A stretch of 64,000 nt of DNA from Linnemannia hyalina (GCA_019671135.1 JAHRHY010000020.1:248001-312000), one strand, 5' to 3'. Shown: positions 12,983-25,562, numbered from the stretch's first letter. Notes: generated from the sequence alone by a model not told the origin. Translations and numbers: made by a program.

Positions 12983-13084
12983 GATTTGACTATGAGATCT
13001 TGTGTCAGATAGTGAAAATAGGTCAGCTTTGAACTATAGCCGCTACAACCCAAGTGTGGTCACTGAAGTCCATCAAATAAAGCC

Positions 13085-13270
13085 TTACAGGAATCGGGTC
13101 TTCTTGAAAGAGGGGTAGTTGTGATCTCTAGGGGGCTTTGGAGGGGGATCGTTGGTCAGGTGGCTCTTGCGATGGTACTTGATGTAGTTTTGCGGACGGT
13201 GTGAGTATCGATACGAGGTGGGAGACTTGAGGTGGGCGTCGGTGAAGGATGATGGATGATGGAGCAGATG
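13085..13270 (-). other. probable 5' leader exon of the small secreted protein gene
   Basis: Downstream of a TATA-like TTTATAAA near 13275 (minus strand) lies an open stretch ending exactly at a GTAAGG donor. It has no Met and ends two bases after the donor if unspliced. The simplest reading is a non-coding leader exon; an unrecognised short coding exon is the alternative. Confidence 0.35.
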
Positions 13271-13560
13271 CGAGTGCTTTATAAATACGTGGAAGGAGCT
13301 GAGGGCTGTCATCGTTTGAGAACATTTTGAGTACATCGCGGCCACAACTACATCACATACCGCAATAGTGGTGTCCGGTGAAGTATTCATGCGTCGTGCA
13401 TTTGTTCTCACCCCTGAGTACGTTCCCATAACATTCCCTCTCTTTGTTATGTGCTATGCACATATGGCCCTAAGCTATACTCGATCTCTTTTCATGCGCT
13501 GTGCAGATGATTCTTCCTTCACTACCCGAACTCTCGTGCGCTCCCACGCCCTTTATCGCG

Positions 13561-13940
13561 CACACTTTCATACTCCGTCTATTGGAATGTACTAAGAATA
13601 TGTGGTTTCTCTCTTGCACGAAAACTATCCCCCATCCTTTATCCATCCGACATATAGATGTTTCCTTCTTGCACTACCTAAACCATTATGCGCTCCCAGC
13701 CCCTATCTCGTTTTCTGACGTTATGTTTCTCTACACGCTATTGCGCACACTGTCATACTCTGTCTATTGCAATGTGCTGACAATATGTGATTTCTCTCTT
13801 CCACGAAAATTATCCCCCATCTCCATCTCTTATCCATCCGACGTATAGATGGTGCTTTCTTTTGCTACCTAAACCATTATGCGCTCCCACCTTATCTCGT
13901 TTTCTGACGGTATGCATTTCTACCGGTACATACTCTTGTT
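13561..13940. repeat. two diverged tandem copies of a ~185-bp unit
   Basis: Unit 1 starts at 13561 (CACACTTTCATACTCCGTCT) and unit 2 at 13746 (CACACTGTCATACTCTGTCT). Both then carry TTTCTCTCTT, TATCCCCCATC, TTATCCATCCGAC and ACCTAAACCATTATGCGCTC in the same order. A partial unit precedes them at about 13515-13560. No coding frame is conserved between units. Confidence 0.8.
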
Positions 13941-15393
13941 ATGTATCTCAGCGTTACTCACGTTATTGCACGTTTTCATGCACTTTTTCGTAGACTCGTA
14001 GTCTCGTAAACCTACAAACTTCATTGGTCTTTCATACAAACACTTGGACTAGCCGACTTGAAGTCAATTAAGGGTTTCCACATCCATACCAATGAATTAA
14101 CCATGTACCATAAACCATTGCTCCCGACCCATTGATATATGCAGCATGTTCCAGATTTCTCGTTGCACTTTCTTTCTCTGCCTTTAGGCTACCACCCAAC
14201 GCGACACTCTTTTCTCACATTATTCTCCCTACCCCCCCCCCCCCCCCCTCCTTCTCTCTTTTAAAGCGCTCGAATGTCTCTGCAATCAAGACAGCGACCA
14301 TTATTATTTGTGCGCTATTCAAGTTCTTTGGGCTCACCTTCTTCCTTTCGTTCCCTACTGATGAAATGTTGTTGCGATAGTAAATGAACTTTGTCTGTGA
14401 CAAAATCCATACTCCCCTGCGTCCAACGTCTTCCTCCACCGCACTTGAATAATTTAGATACTATGAAAATAGAAAAATGAGAAGCATGGTGGTTTTTTGT
14501 GTTCTTTTGCCCCTTTTTCACACCAACGATGAGCAGACCACCATTTCAGGTACATACACGACATAAAGGCCCCTTTTTCAGAAAGACTTGCCTAGGTGAA
14601 TGTTATAGATAGCAAGGGGGGATGTTGCTGTTCTATCGTTCACTCTAGGTGTCCTTTTATACTATGTGGTTACTGAATAGAAAGGAGTGAAGGGAACTTG
14701 TGAATAAAAGAGAGAGGAACAATGACTCGGGATTGAACGGCGGGAGTCGGGTCTCCATCCACAAATGGGCCACGAGGTTGGCGAAAGCAAGAGAGAGAAT
14801 GTGGAAGTGAACATGTAGAAAGTCGTCGACGAGAGAAAGAGAAAAATAAGAAGAGAATGTGAAGGGTAAAAAAGAACAAAAAGAGCAACCAAAAGAAAAT
14901 ACGACAGAGAGCGCGACTTGGCGTTGACTTGGGGACGTCTACGCAAACAATATGAACGAAAGTCCATCCGGGTGGATGACCAAAACAAAGGCTCACGCGG
15001 TCGTAGAAGTGAAGGCGAGGGGAAAGGAAATAGAAAATGAAGACGTGTGAAAAAAAGAGAGGAAAAGAAAAGAAAGGAGAAAAAAAAGGTGACTAGTGAT
15101 TAAAGAAGGCGATAACTAAATATCATAAATGGTAATTTAAGCTCTCAGCCCATCTCTCAGGAAGGCATGCTCGGCACCGGAGTGCCGCCGATCCTCTTGT
15201 TGCCTGTACCATTAGGCAAGCAAGTAGATACACCTATTGCTGTCCCCACGGATCCTCTTCATCGTCCTTGACACGCTACTCTTAATCACATTCCTCTAAA
15301 TTAGTCTCTCCTCCTTGACCTATGTAGTTCCTTTTTTCACCTTGGAACTACTACTGTATAGTACTGTTCTAGCCTCGCTGGCCCGTAAAATAA
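13941..15393. other. long non-coding stretch, low complexity
   Basis: Contains a C run at 14231-14248, a purine-rich block at about 14690-15110 and repeated GCCCCTTTTTCA at 14509 and 14569. No open frame with protein-like composition was found on either strand. Confidence 0.45.
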
Positions 15394-15669
15394 AGGATCA
15401 CCCCCAAGGAGCATCATCACTTTTGCTTTAGTGGAGACCCTACTCTTGCGCAAGAGATAGTCAGTTGTGATGTCGATTTAATTGACCATGTGGAGAATGA
15501 TATTTCACCGCATCTCCGTCTTCAGCTTCAAAAGCATCGGGCAGAAGAACGAGAACGAGAGAAGTCAGAACGAGAAGTCGTAAACACCTTGTCATTCGAG
15601 GCAAGCGAGACCATGGAGACAATACTTCATGGGATAAGAGCACGAAAAAAGAGGATGTGTATAGACTAG
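15394..15669 (+). pseudogene. coding-like remnant without a start codon
   Basis: An open frame without a usable Met runs from a stop at 15391 to a stop at 15667-15669. It reads like real protein, with GDPTLAQEIVSCDVDLIDHV followed by a charged helix (LRLQLQKHRAEEREREKSER) and a basic end. It could be an orphan last exon or a fragment of a decayed gene. The family is not recognised. Confidence 0.35.
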
Positions 15670-16774
15670 TATATGCAAACCGTCGTGGCAGGGCTAGAGC
15701 GCACTTTGCTTGAAGTCAAGGGTCTTAACGTTTTGGCTGCCGGACGTATTTGTCAGTGAATAAAGTGTCAAATCAAACGAACATTTGAATTCGTCAAACG
15801 AGTTGCCTGTAAGTCAAGTTTGATCTTTTCCATATTTAGAAATATCTGTAGCATTCAAATTCCAGCAGGACTGCTTATTTCGTCGTTCTCAAAAGATGAA
15901 TTATCACGCCCATTGTCCTGTTTCCACTTTTTCTTCCTCACTCACCCATCCTTAGGCAAGGCTTCAACAGGCCGGGAGATCGATGGCTATTTCACCTCCA
16001 TCAGCGGTACCCAAAGAACAACAGCTAACTTTGACGGTGGCGCTGGTGACAGGCTCTTGCGGCAGTGCCACAACCTCACTTTAATCTTGATTCAGCATGC
16101 CGCATCACAATCACTATGACCGGACTCGGGATTCGACGTTGTTTCAGCCGTCAGGCGTCTGGAGGAAGAGACAGTACCATTCACCAACGATGAGAGCCTC
16201 AAGGTGTCGGTCAAGGAGCTCTACATGACGTTGTAAGTCTCATAGAATAGGTTTCATGGCGTTGTATATGTTGCACATGTACATCCCTTCTGCGCAACAT
16301 CTTCTCCTTACTATCACACCCTGCATTGCCATACTTTGTCGCATTGAGCAAACGCTCTATCGTCTATGCTGCTGTTGTTTTCCTCTGTGGCACACACGCT
16401 CCAAAGTAACCCAATGCATTTCTCTACAAGTTTACCCACTGTTCGATTCTTTTTCCCTTTTCTTGCCCTCCCCTACCACTCTACCTTTGAGATTTGACTA
16501 TGGGACATGATGACCGCCTGCGACTAACTTAAGGGATCGTTGACATTTTTATTCCCTCTCACTAAATAAATACCCAATACATCCTCGCTCTCCTCACCTC
16601 TTTTTTGTTGTCTATGTTGCTGTTTCCTATCAAACCCTTACTCCTTTCCTCACATCCGCACTTGTTTCGACCCCGTCCTTTTTTCTTCCTTCTCCGATAC
16701 TATCAATACGACCTCTCTCTATCCACCCATCCCTCCGCATTCCACCAACGCTCACAAAACAATAACATAATCAC
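15670..16774. other. gene-fragment bearing region and OPT leader
   Basis: A second coding-like piece lies at 16120-16232 on the plus strand: FDVVSAVRRLEEETVPFTND, then SLKVSVKELYMTL, ending at a good GTAAGT donor at 16233. It has no start and no visible partner exon apart from the remnant at 15394. The part from about 16540 to 16774 is the CT-rich leader of the following OPT gene. Confidence 0.35.
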
Positions 16775-19675
16775 ATGTCCGCGGAGAGGCAATCCGAAGA
16801 ATCGGTAGACAATGATCAGACCTACGAGATGGAGAATGAGGATACTATTGCCTCCGTCCCCTACTTCCCTTCTGAGCCCAGGGGTAAAGACGAATTCGTC
16901 GAAGAGCTCGCGAGAGTTTGTACTGATCCTGGGTCGTTGGAAGAGGGGGAGAGTGCAGAGGATGATCTCGACGAGTCCATTCGTCTTGTCCCCAAAATCG
17001 TCCGAGAGGTCGTATCCATGGAGGACGATCCTACCCTCCCCACCCTTACATTCCGGTAAGTTACTATTCTTGTCTTTGCGTTTTGTTTACTTTCACACTA
17101 GTCTCTAAGCGCCACTTACTTTTTTGCCCCACCCTCTTTCACATCTCACTCCACTCTTTGTGTAACAGTTACTTTGTGTTGAGCACCATCTTTGCTGCGT
17201 TGGGAGCAATGATCTCCCAGATCTCATGGTTCAGGACAACAGCTGCATCTTTTTCAATATTCTTTGTCCAGATCGTTTCCTATTGGCTAGGCAACATTAT
17301 GGCCCGCGCCCTCCCAGCCAAGAATGTCACCCTCTTTGGCGCGTTCGCGTTCTCCCTCAACCCTGGTCCCTTCTCCATCAAGGAGCACGTTCTCATAACT
17401 CTTGCGTAACGTTGAATGAGATAAAACAACAAAACTGAGAAAAGGGAGATGCATTTTTTTGCATGAATGGAAATTATTTTTGCATCTCCTAAACTGACAA
17501 TGCTCCCCTTATTATATTCTTTCCCTCTTGGTTTTCCCTTTGCCTTCTGGCTTGCCTAATGGTAGCTCGAGTGCTGGAGCATCGAACAACTTGGGAGAGA
17601 TAGTGGTCGCAGTCAAGGATATTTTCTATGAGGAGTACATGCACCCCTTTGCTGCCCTTCTTCTCATGTGGGTACATTGTCGCTCACTGTCCCCTTCCAT
17701 CCCTGGTCCTACATGCTTGTGCTTGTGCTTGTGCTTGCTTGTACTTGCTTTCTCTCACATAACCCACCTACTTTCCCCTAACTTATCTCTCCCCTCTCTC
17801 TCCATCTTTTGTTCTCTCAACCCTTTCCTCTTCTCCAAACATAGGCGACCATTTGGACAGGATTCTCCTTTGCTGCCATCGGTCGCAGCTTTCTCCTCTA
17901 TGACCCCGACTTGATCTGGCCTTCGGCACTCATGCAATCAGCCATGTACCGGACCCTTCGCGGGGAAGGGGGTCAATCCCACGATGTCTCCCGGAAACAG
18001 ATCCGCGTCTTCTGGGTCGTCCTCATCGGCAGCTTCTTGTGGACATTCTTCCCAGAATACATCTTCCCCTTCACGTCCTCCCTTGCGGTCCTCTGCTGGT
18101 TTGCTCCGCGTAATGATACCGTCAAGTTCGTCTCTAGCGGGATCGGAGGGATGGGCTTTTTGAACTTTACGCTCAATTGGTCCAATATTACGTCGAGTAT
18201 TATGGTCTCCCCCTGGTGGACGCAGGTCATCTCATTTGTTGCGTTCGTCGTCTCGGTATGGATCCTTGTCCCGATCTCCCACTTCACGGAACTCTGGAGT
18301 AACGGAATCGCCATCCCGACCATGTCCAACCGTCTCTTCCAGGCCAACGGGACCAAATACCCCTATGTTCAGCTGACCGACAGACAAGGGGGGTTCCAGC
18401 AAGAGATCTTTGACAGACTCGGGAACGTCTACATGTCCACCTACAAACTCTCGGGGATCTTTTTCGGCTTTGCGACTTTTCTCTCGGCCTTTGTCCAGCT
18501 CTTTCTGTTCGGTCGTGGCAAGATCTGGACGACGATTCAACATCTCCGGCAGCGTAGGCGACACTCGTTCAAGGATCGGTTGAATGTGTTGATGAGTCAG
18601 TATGATGAGGTGCCGTTGTGGTGGTATGTCACACTTTTTATGTGCTGCTCCATCATCATGCTGGTTATTATCCAGATCCAGGATCTGTACCTCCCTTGGT
18701 GGACCTTTATCGTTGCACTTGTTCTCGGGGCTTCGGCTGTTGTTCCTATGGGGTTCATATATGCCATCTCTGCTTATGAAGTCACCACAGGCACCTGGAA
18801 CGAGTTAATGTAAGCCCATTTTTTTCTCATCAAAGTATGCATGCATTGTTGCTTCTTCCTTTATTGTTCGACCAATGGTCCCTTTATTCACGTAACATTC
18901 ACCTTCTCTCCCTACATCTTCGCCCAACAACGACAACAGTTACGGATACATGGCTCCAGGCACCCACCCAGTCGGCTCGCTTGTCTACCGTGTCGTCGCC
19001 GGTCAATGCTGGTACCGCGCCCAAAGTATCCTCCTTGACCAAAAGATCGGTCACTACATGAAAGTCTGCCCCCGCGCCACATTCTTCTCCCAGATCTGGG
19101 GGACCCTCATCGGAGTTCCCATCAACTATGCTGTCATCCGCTGGGTCATCGATACCAAACGGCCCTACCTCAACGGAACCCAACAAGATCCTTTGGGTCA
19201 GTGGACCGGCCAAGCCCCACGGATGTATCTGAGCCAAGGGATCCAATACGGGACTGTTGGTCCGACGCGTCTGTTCCGGGATACTATCTACAGCCCTCTC
19301 CGGTGGGGGTTCCTTCTCGGCGTCGGCGCACCCATCATCATCTATCTCCTCCACAGACGGTTTCCCAAGGCAAAGTTCCAACTCTGGCATAGCACTATTT
19401 TCTTTTCGAGCATGGAGACCTTTTACGGGAACCTCTCTACGGGGCCGTTGTCGTCGATCATCGGAGGCTTTGTGTGTATGTTCTATGTGTTCCGGTACAA
19501 GCACGACTTCTGGGTCAAGTACAACTACTTGGTAGGAGCTGCTGCAGATACGGGACTCTCACTGGCGATTTTGGCGATCTTTGTTATCTTTGGGAGTAGC
19601 TCCAAGGTGATTGTGATGCCGGAATGGTGGGGGAATGACTCACAGTCTATAGAAAAGTGCTACGGTTCCACATAA
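16775..19675 (+). CDS. OPT family oligopeptide transporter, PT clade
   Basis: A proton-coupled small peptide transporter of the fungal Isp4/OPT1 type in the plasma membrane. Five exons, 16775-17055, 17169-17405, 17566-17671, 17845-18809 and 18940-19675, sum to 774 residues with every junction in phase. An acidic cytosolic N-terminus (about 95 residues) precedes the first membrane segment. PT-clade signatures are SLNPGPFSIKEHVLIT, MWATIWTGFSFAAIGRS, ELIYGYMAPGTHPVG and AGQCWYRAQSILLDQKIGHY. About 14-16 hydrophobic segments are visible, ending with a large extracellular or cytosolic tail. The family mediates uptake of tetra/pentapeptides and glutathione-like compounds. It belongs to a different clade from the OPT gene at 5153-7744. 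Confidence 0.93.
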
Positions 19676-19767
19676 GTACAACCATCCCTTCTTCATATAT
19701 AAGTTACACTAGTCGCACTTTGCACAATGAATAGTACAATAGTATTATTTAATTATAAATCCTATTA

Positions 19768-21761
19768 CTAATCCCCATTCCTCAGCCTCTCAGAGTTGAC
19801 TTGAAGGTGGTCCAAAGTCACTTTGGCCTCCTCATGCCCTTGCTCCGCCGCCTGACGGAGCCAGTCCATAGCAGTATCAATGTCCATCGCGACTCCCTTG
19901 CGGTTGATATACGCATTCCCGAGTTGAAACTGTGCCGTTGCGTACCCTTGCTCCGCAGACTTGCGCAACCACTCGACGGCCTTGATATGGCTCTGGTACG
20001 TCCCTTGCCCAAGACTGTACATGACTCCTACATAGCACTGCGCCTCGTCATCGCCCTGCTCGGCTGCCTTGAGACACCATTCGAACCCTAACGCTTGGTT
20101 TTGAGGAACACCTTCTCCATGGAAATACATGGCCCCGATCTCTACCTGGGCATGTGCGCTGCCTTGTTCTGCGGCCTTGAGGAGCCATTCTTCGGCCTTG
20201 GCGTAGTCCTGGGGGAGGCCTCGGCCGCGGTGGTACATGTTGCCGATATATCCTTGGGCGGCTGCGAGGCCTTGTTCGGCGGCTTTGAGGAACCATTCGT
20301 AAGCGGATTGGTAGTCTACGGGGCCTCCGTGACCCTCGTGGTACATGAACCCGAGCTCGCACTGGGCAATTGCACGACCCTTTGTAGCCGCCTTGAGGAA
20401 CCAGGCTCGAGCTTGGTCGTAATCCAGATCAACACCCCGTCCATTACAGTACATGAGTCCCATGTCGGTCATCGCCGGCAAGAATTCGTACTGAGCAGCC
20501 TTGGAGATCCACTTGAACGCCTCGCAATAGTCGGAGGGAACCCCCAGCCCCTTGTAGTAGAATGCACCGATCTGATGCAGTGCATCCGGATGACCTTGAG
20601 ACGCAGGCCCGAGGAGCCACTCCATCGCCTTGCCGTAGTCCTGAACGACGCCAACGCCTAGACTGTACATGTCACCGATCGGGATCCGTGCATAATAATT
20701 TCCTTGTTCGACCGCCTTCACAAAGTACTCATACGCCACCGTAAGATCCTGAGTAACGCCGCCCAGACCGTGGAGGGAAAGATAACCCTTTGCAAAATCG
20801 CTCCATCCAGTACCATCCTCATGCTCAATGCCTCTATTGAACCACTCCATCGCCATCTCGTTGTCAACAGGGATTCCCTCGCCTTGCATATACACCAATC
20901 CGATCCCGAACTCAGCCTCCGCATAATGCTGCTCAGCAGCTTTCAGAAACCATTCCATGGCCTTTCCACAATCCTTTTCCACAGAATACCCTTGGTAGTA
21001 CAGTCCACCAATACAGTACTGGGCCGGCGCATAGCTTTTCTCGGCGGCCTTACGGTACCACTTCATGGCCAAACTATAGTCCTGAGGAACCCCGAGGGCA
21101 TAGTCGTATGTTTGACCGATGTTGTGGTAACCTGTTGGATCGTCCTGATCAGCGGCCTTGCGGTACCACATCATTGCGGCCGAGAAATCTTGAGTGACGC
21201 CATTGCCGAACCGGTAGAGGTCACCGATCCTGTTCTGTGCGGCTGGGTTGCTTCTCTCTGCTGCTTTGAGATAGTAGTCCATTGCTGCTGTGTAGTCCCG
21301 ATCGACTCCTTGGGCGCGAGCATATTTGTCGCCCTGAGCGACGTCGGTATCTGTGTCCTCGAGACTAGCGTTGGCGATTGCTTGTGTGATCTCTGAGATG
21401 GCAGAGGTTGTTTTAGCATCTTGGGGACCTTGGAGTTTTGATGCTGCTTGGTCGGTGGTGATGGTGGTTGTGGTGCTGGGTGGGGTGGTCTCTGTAGAGT
21501 TGGTGTCAATGTCCTGGTGCTTCAGTCTACGTATCACGCACATAACAATGGAGAGGTTAGCACAGTGTCCGTGCAATGGCTGACGAAATAAACAAAATGA
21601 TCACAACGGGCCATTGGCAAAAATATTTGCATCGAAAGTAACATCACTTACGGTGCAGGAAGGTCTGAGGGCAAAGAAGGAGGAGATGAAGGAGAAGTGG
21701 GTTCCAGAGTCGACTTTGTGTCAGGGCTGACTGTCAGGTCGTTAGGGATATCTGTTTGCAT
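19768..21761 (-). CDS. Sel1-repeat protein, 14 units
   Basis: Two exons, 21652-21761 and 19768-21526, give 622 residues. The short first exon encodes a Ser/Pro/Thr-rich tail starting MQTDIPNDLTVSPDTKS; it lacks the conserved module found in the genes at 9090 and 48788. Fourteen Sel1 units follow (from AQGDKYARAQGVDRDYTAAM to LGNAYINRKGVAMDIDTAM). The order of distinctive units (for example GQTYDYALGVPQDY as the third and SLGQGTYQSHIKAVEWLRKS near the end) is shared with the genes at 46325 and 48788, so the three are paralogues from whole-gene duplication. Likely a cytosolic scaffold; partner unknown. Confidence 0.9.
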
Positions 21762-22485
21762 GGTGGTCTTTGTTGTCGTTAATATTGTCTCGTGTGTGTG
21801 GGTGATGAGAATCGAGAAAGGGCAATTATGTTGAAAAAAAGAGAAGCGATCGTGCTCTTATTTAAACGTCAAAAGTGGTGGGCTGAGTTATTCTCGTTGC
21901 GCTGAGGACTTGTCCCGACGGCTCATAATATTGCACGAGGTGGGAAACCCGAAAGGAATAGCAAAGTGCGGAGTCCGTGCGAGGTTCGCCGATGACGCCT
22001 GCTGATGACCTTATTTTTCAGATCCGACCCAAACCCAAAATGTAGGGAAAAAAGGAAATTTTCTTTTTTTCCTTTTCCTGGATGTGGATCAAAGAAGGCA
22101 AAAAAAAAGAGAAGGAAAGTGAGAGTGGAGAATGATGAGGAGAGATGGCCATTCGCAACGTATAGTACATACGTGTCCCAACTTCCATCCCTGTCATGGC
22201 TTTGACCCACAGCAGATGCACTTGTCATTCTAGAGCAAGGTCAAGTGGTTGTCGGTCATCGTCTTTCGAAGTTTTTTTTTTGATACTTTTTGATTTGCAG
22301 TCCCCGGCTTCTACACCGTGTAAATGTTTTTGCAAAAATGCAAAACAACACTCCTTTCTTGCAATGCTTGCATGTATAGGAGAGCCTCGGACTTTCATAC
22401 AGAAGCGAGCACAGTATTTAAGTTATGGAACTTCAAGGAATACAAAGGAAGTCTATCATTTATTTATTCTAAGTCACTGTGGGAT
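21762..22485. other. promoter region and intergenic DNA
   Basis: Upstream region of the minus-strand Sel1 gene, then purine/pyrimidine tracts at 22050-22130. No coding feature recognised. Confidence 0.45.
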
Positions 22486-24761
22486 TCAATCCCAACGGGG
22501 CAAAGGGACCTTGACTGGCGTACCCAATGTCGCACAGATACCTACATAGGTGTGACTGAGGCGTGGGCGTGTACAGAGAGCATATGAGTCCTGAAATCTA
22601 CGTTGCAAAGACATGAAGAAGTTGACTGTCTGCGGTAGCACAGCAAGATCGAAATGATCTCGATGTAGGAACGCCTTGTTCGACTGCCTCATGATGTACA
22701 AGCCTGGCGCATCTAAAGATATGACGTACAGATCCAGCTCATAACCTACAGGTTGAGAAAAGCATAAGGGTTTATGCGATATATATGAAAAAGGCCCAAA
22801 AGCAATTAATTTTAGCAGTTTGCCCATTCCGCTGGACGCATGCCAGCTCTCCGGTTTTCTTCATGTTCTCAACGCATTATGCAACATACCGATTACGACA
22901 ATACCATACACATTGACGCCGTCCAGATTGATACGCTGTTTAGCCAGATTGTCAAGGCAATCCTTGAGTTGGAGCGCCACCTTCTCAAGGTCTGAGAGTA
23001 TGGCTGTTGCGGCCTGTTGCTTCTTTTTTAATCTCGATTGTCAGCAGATAGAACTTCATGTTGCCATCCGCAAAATATGAATAAAAATCTGGACGAACAC
23101 CTCCACTGTCACGGTCGATGCCACGCCTCTCCGTTGACGGCCCGAGTACATAGTCCCTAGATGTAATATAGAGATACAAAAAGACAAAGCGAACATGCCA
23201 GGACTTTAGAAGTCGCTGAATCATAACATCCACGTCATATGAGTAGCATACCAGTGATGTGTGCTGTGTGGTGGTCTGAGGGGGCTGAGACGCCTGTGTC
23301 GAAGTGTCACGACAGATACTATCGAGGGGAGGCGAAGGGAGAATTGTCTCTTCTCGCAAAGGCGCGGACGACCCGGTGTCTCCAGTGTCTTGGTCGCTCA
23401 TGGAAAGGAAAGAAAGAACGTATTGGTGTGTGTATGTGTGAGTGTATGTGTATGTAGGTGTGTGTAGAACTATATATGTGTATGTGTGTGTGTAACTCAG
23501 AAGATGTATAAAGGGTAAACGACTGTAAACTTTGACACTTTCAACGCTGCTCGATATCAAGAAAGAAAGGTCCTTTAATGTTAGGACTATGCTATGTCAA
23601 ACGTTCTCATCAATACTGCTAAGAACAAGAACAGCATTGTACATACCTGCTCGATATCAAGAAAGAAAGGTGCTGTTCTCTCTGATCTCGAGCTGGCTTC
23701 TTCTGTACTACTTGGCTTAAGGGGTTCCAAGCCGCCAACAATTCCTCTCTCTTCAGCGCACCACAGCTGTCGGGTAGATGTGTGATATAGGCGCTCAAGA
23801 ACGGGTCGAGGCGCTTGCGGCAGAGACCCAACTCGTCCTCGGCGTTCAGATCCTCGTCCCATAAGATGTTGGTATCGATTAAATAATACAAGAGATCCTG
23901 CACTGCTTCTTTGCCTCTCCATTCTCGCAATTCTTGGCGTCCAGTCTGATAATCCATGGAGGCAACCTTGAAAGACAATCTCACGAGTTCCATAGCGGTC
24001 TCGTCTTCCAGAAGCATCGCCATGGGCGGCGCCTGAAGATTCGACCACAGCTTGCGGCAAACACACGCATACATAGAGCTGGTTCGATCGTCGCGCTGAA
24101 CGAGGTAGATGTGACTGAGCATCCTGGCAATCAAAAATAAGTCGGCAGGCACAGTAGGAGAGCATGAATAAATAAGGGGCATCATCACGTATGTACCTAC
24201 ACCTCTAGCGATGGATGAGCCTGGATTCAAACTTATAAGAACTCATGAGGCCTTTCCAGCTGTCCCATCTCGCCTTCCTTGTTGTCAACCGAGACGGGCA
24301 CTCTTTCCGCGATGTTGTCGCGCAACGACCAGAGTACTGTCAACAAGCTGTAGCCATCGACTATGAGTGGCTGCCGAAATGCTGTTGGATAGTGAAGGAT
24401 ACCAGTGCCGAGAGGATAAACAAAACGCCACTCCCTGCTTCGCTGCCGTAGTGGGGTCAGTACGGAACTGGTGTGTAATGGTTCGTAGGATTCTGAGCTT
24501 GCTGGTGAAAGTGATGCCGTATATTCGCAAAAATTGTCCAAAGTCAGAGTTGCACACGTAATAATATATAAAGCAAAAAACTATAAAGCTCACTTACCTG
24601 ATGAAAGAGCTGAGTCCAGTCTTCCTCCTCCTCCCTATACTCGAATCGGCGTCGCTTCGTGGGAATTCATGAAGAACCTTGTGATTTTTTTCTAGCTTTC
24701 GCTTAGAGAGTTGGTTTGTGAGATGCCCATCCTCAAAGTCTTTATGAAGACCTTGGTCCAT
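22486..24761 (-). pseudogene. unknown gene with PD-(D/E)xK nuclease signature, one frameshift
   Basis: A five-exon model keeps phase: 24598-24761, 24243-24497, 23647-24123, 22890-23396, 22486-22745. The middle exon encodes a helical domain (LSHIYLVQRDDRTSSMYACV to PLSQVVQKKPARDQ). The fourth carries GVRPDFYSYF, then FYLLTIEIKK about 15 residues later. That is the PD...ExK pattern of restriction-endonuclease-fold nucleases. One surplus base in the six-T run at 23024-23029 breaks the frame right after EIKK; the frame then resumes as QQAATAILSDLEKVALQLKD and splices to GYELDLYVISLDAPG. The donor at 24242 (GTTCTT) is weak. The lesion could be real, or a sequencing error in a homopolymer. Such nuclease folds occur at the C-terminus of Crinkler proteins, but no CRN header is seen here. 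Function is not known. Confidence 0.55.
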
Positions 24762-25562
24762 GCTTTATCCAATCTTGTGGCCGTCTCCCATAGCGTCTGA
24801 AGTTTGCTCTCTCGCATCCGTGCTCTTGCGTTACTCCATTCCGCTCTTGCTTTGACCTTGTCCAAGCTCTCTTTTTTCATCCATGTCAAAATGAACAATA
24901 CTCGAAGTCATCTGGTCGGGCACATGAATCCGGGTATGGCCACGCGTAGAGGCCTTGCAGATCTTGACGCCATGAACCGGTCGACTTGGACGATATGACA
25001 GGAAAATACCTATGCACTCCAAACATAAGATATCGACAGTATGAGGTTCGAAATAAATCACACATGTCCTTCAGACACATCTTGCAGGAAGTCTCAATAT
25101 CCGACAGAGTCCTGCTCGACTTCGTCAGAATACCAGGTACCAATGACAGTCATGCTGTACAGAACTTCTCGCAATAACAAAGGTTCTGCACAATGTTGAG
25201 ATTTGCAAGAAACTCAAACACTGATCGTCAAAGGACTCCTCACGTTTGTCTTTGAAGAGCGACAAATGTGCAGGCAGAATGACTAAACACGACCCAACAG
25301 ACATTGCTAGTGTTCGTTGAGATGCCAGGTACTGTCGACATCTATGTTGTGCAGAGCTTCTAGCAATGACAAAACTCTGCACAGCGTTGGAATATTTTCT
25401 ACAGAATCCGCAAAAGGAGATTCCATAGGAAAGCTTCCAACGCTACTGCCGGCCAGACACGCCTTACCGTTTGTCTTTGCAAAGGCAAGGAAGCATGGTG
25501 GTGAACCTCGCGTCCCAAAGCAGGAAGGAGGATGGAGAAAACCGAATGTTGTTACTCACTTA
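24762..25562 (-). pseudogene. decayed tandem exon duplicates
   Basis: Two homologous segments lie in tandem on the minus strand, about 25300-25505 and 25130-25290. Each has a TTCAAAGACAAAC-type end, then a serine-rich part, then LCRVLSLLEALHNIDVD in one and the matching TLCRTFVIARSSV frame in the other. The copies have stops and frame breaks. They look like diverged duplicates of one exon belonging upstream of the gene at 22486-24761. No intact product is predicted. Confidence 0.35.

Noticed and set aside
14212..14520. Minus-strand frames around 14215-14521 as genes
   Set aside because: Lys/Glu/Gly low-complexity translations of purine-rich DNA without start context or conserved pattern.
23424..23505. 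TGTGTATG-rich stretch as a CRISPR-like or telomeric array
   Set aside because: Irregular GT/AT microsatellite within an intron or leader; no spacers and no telomeric unit.
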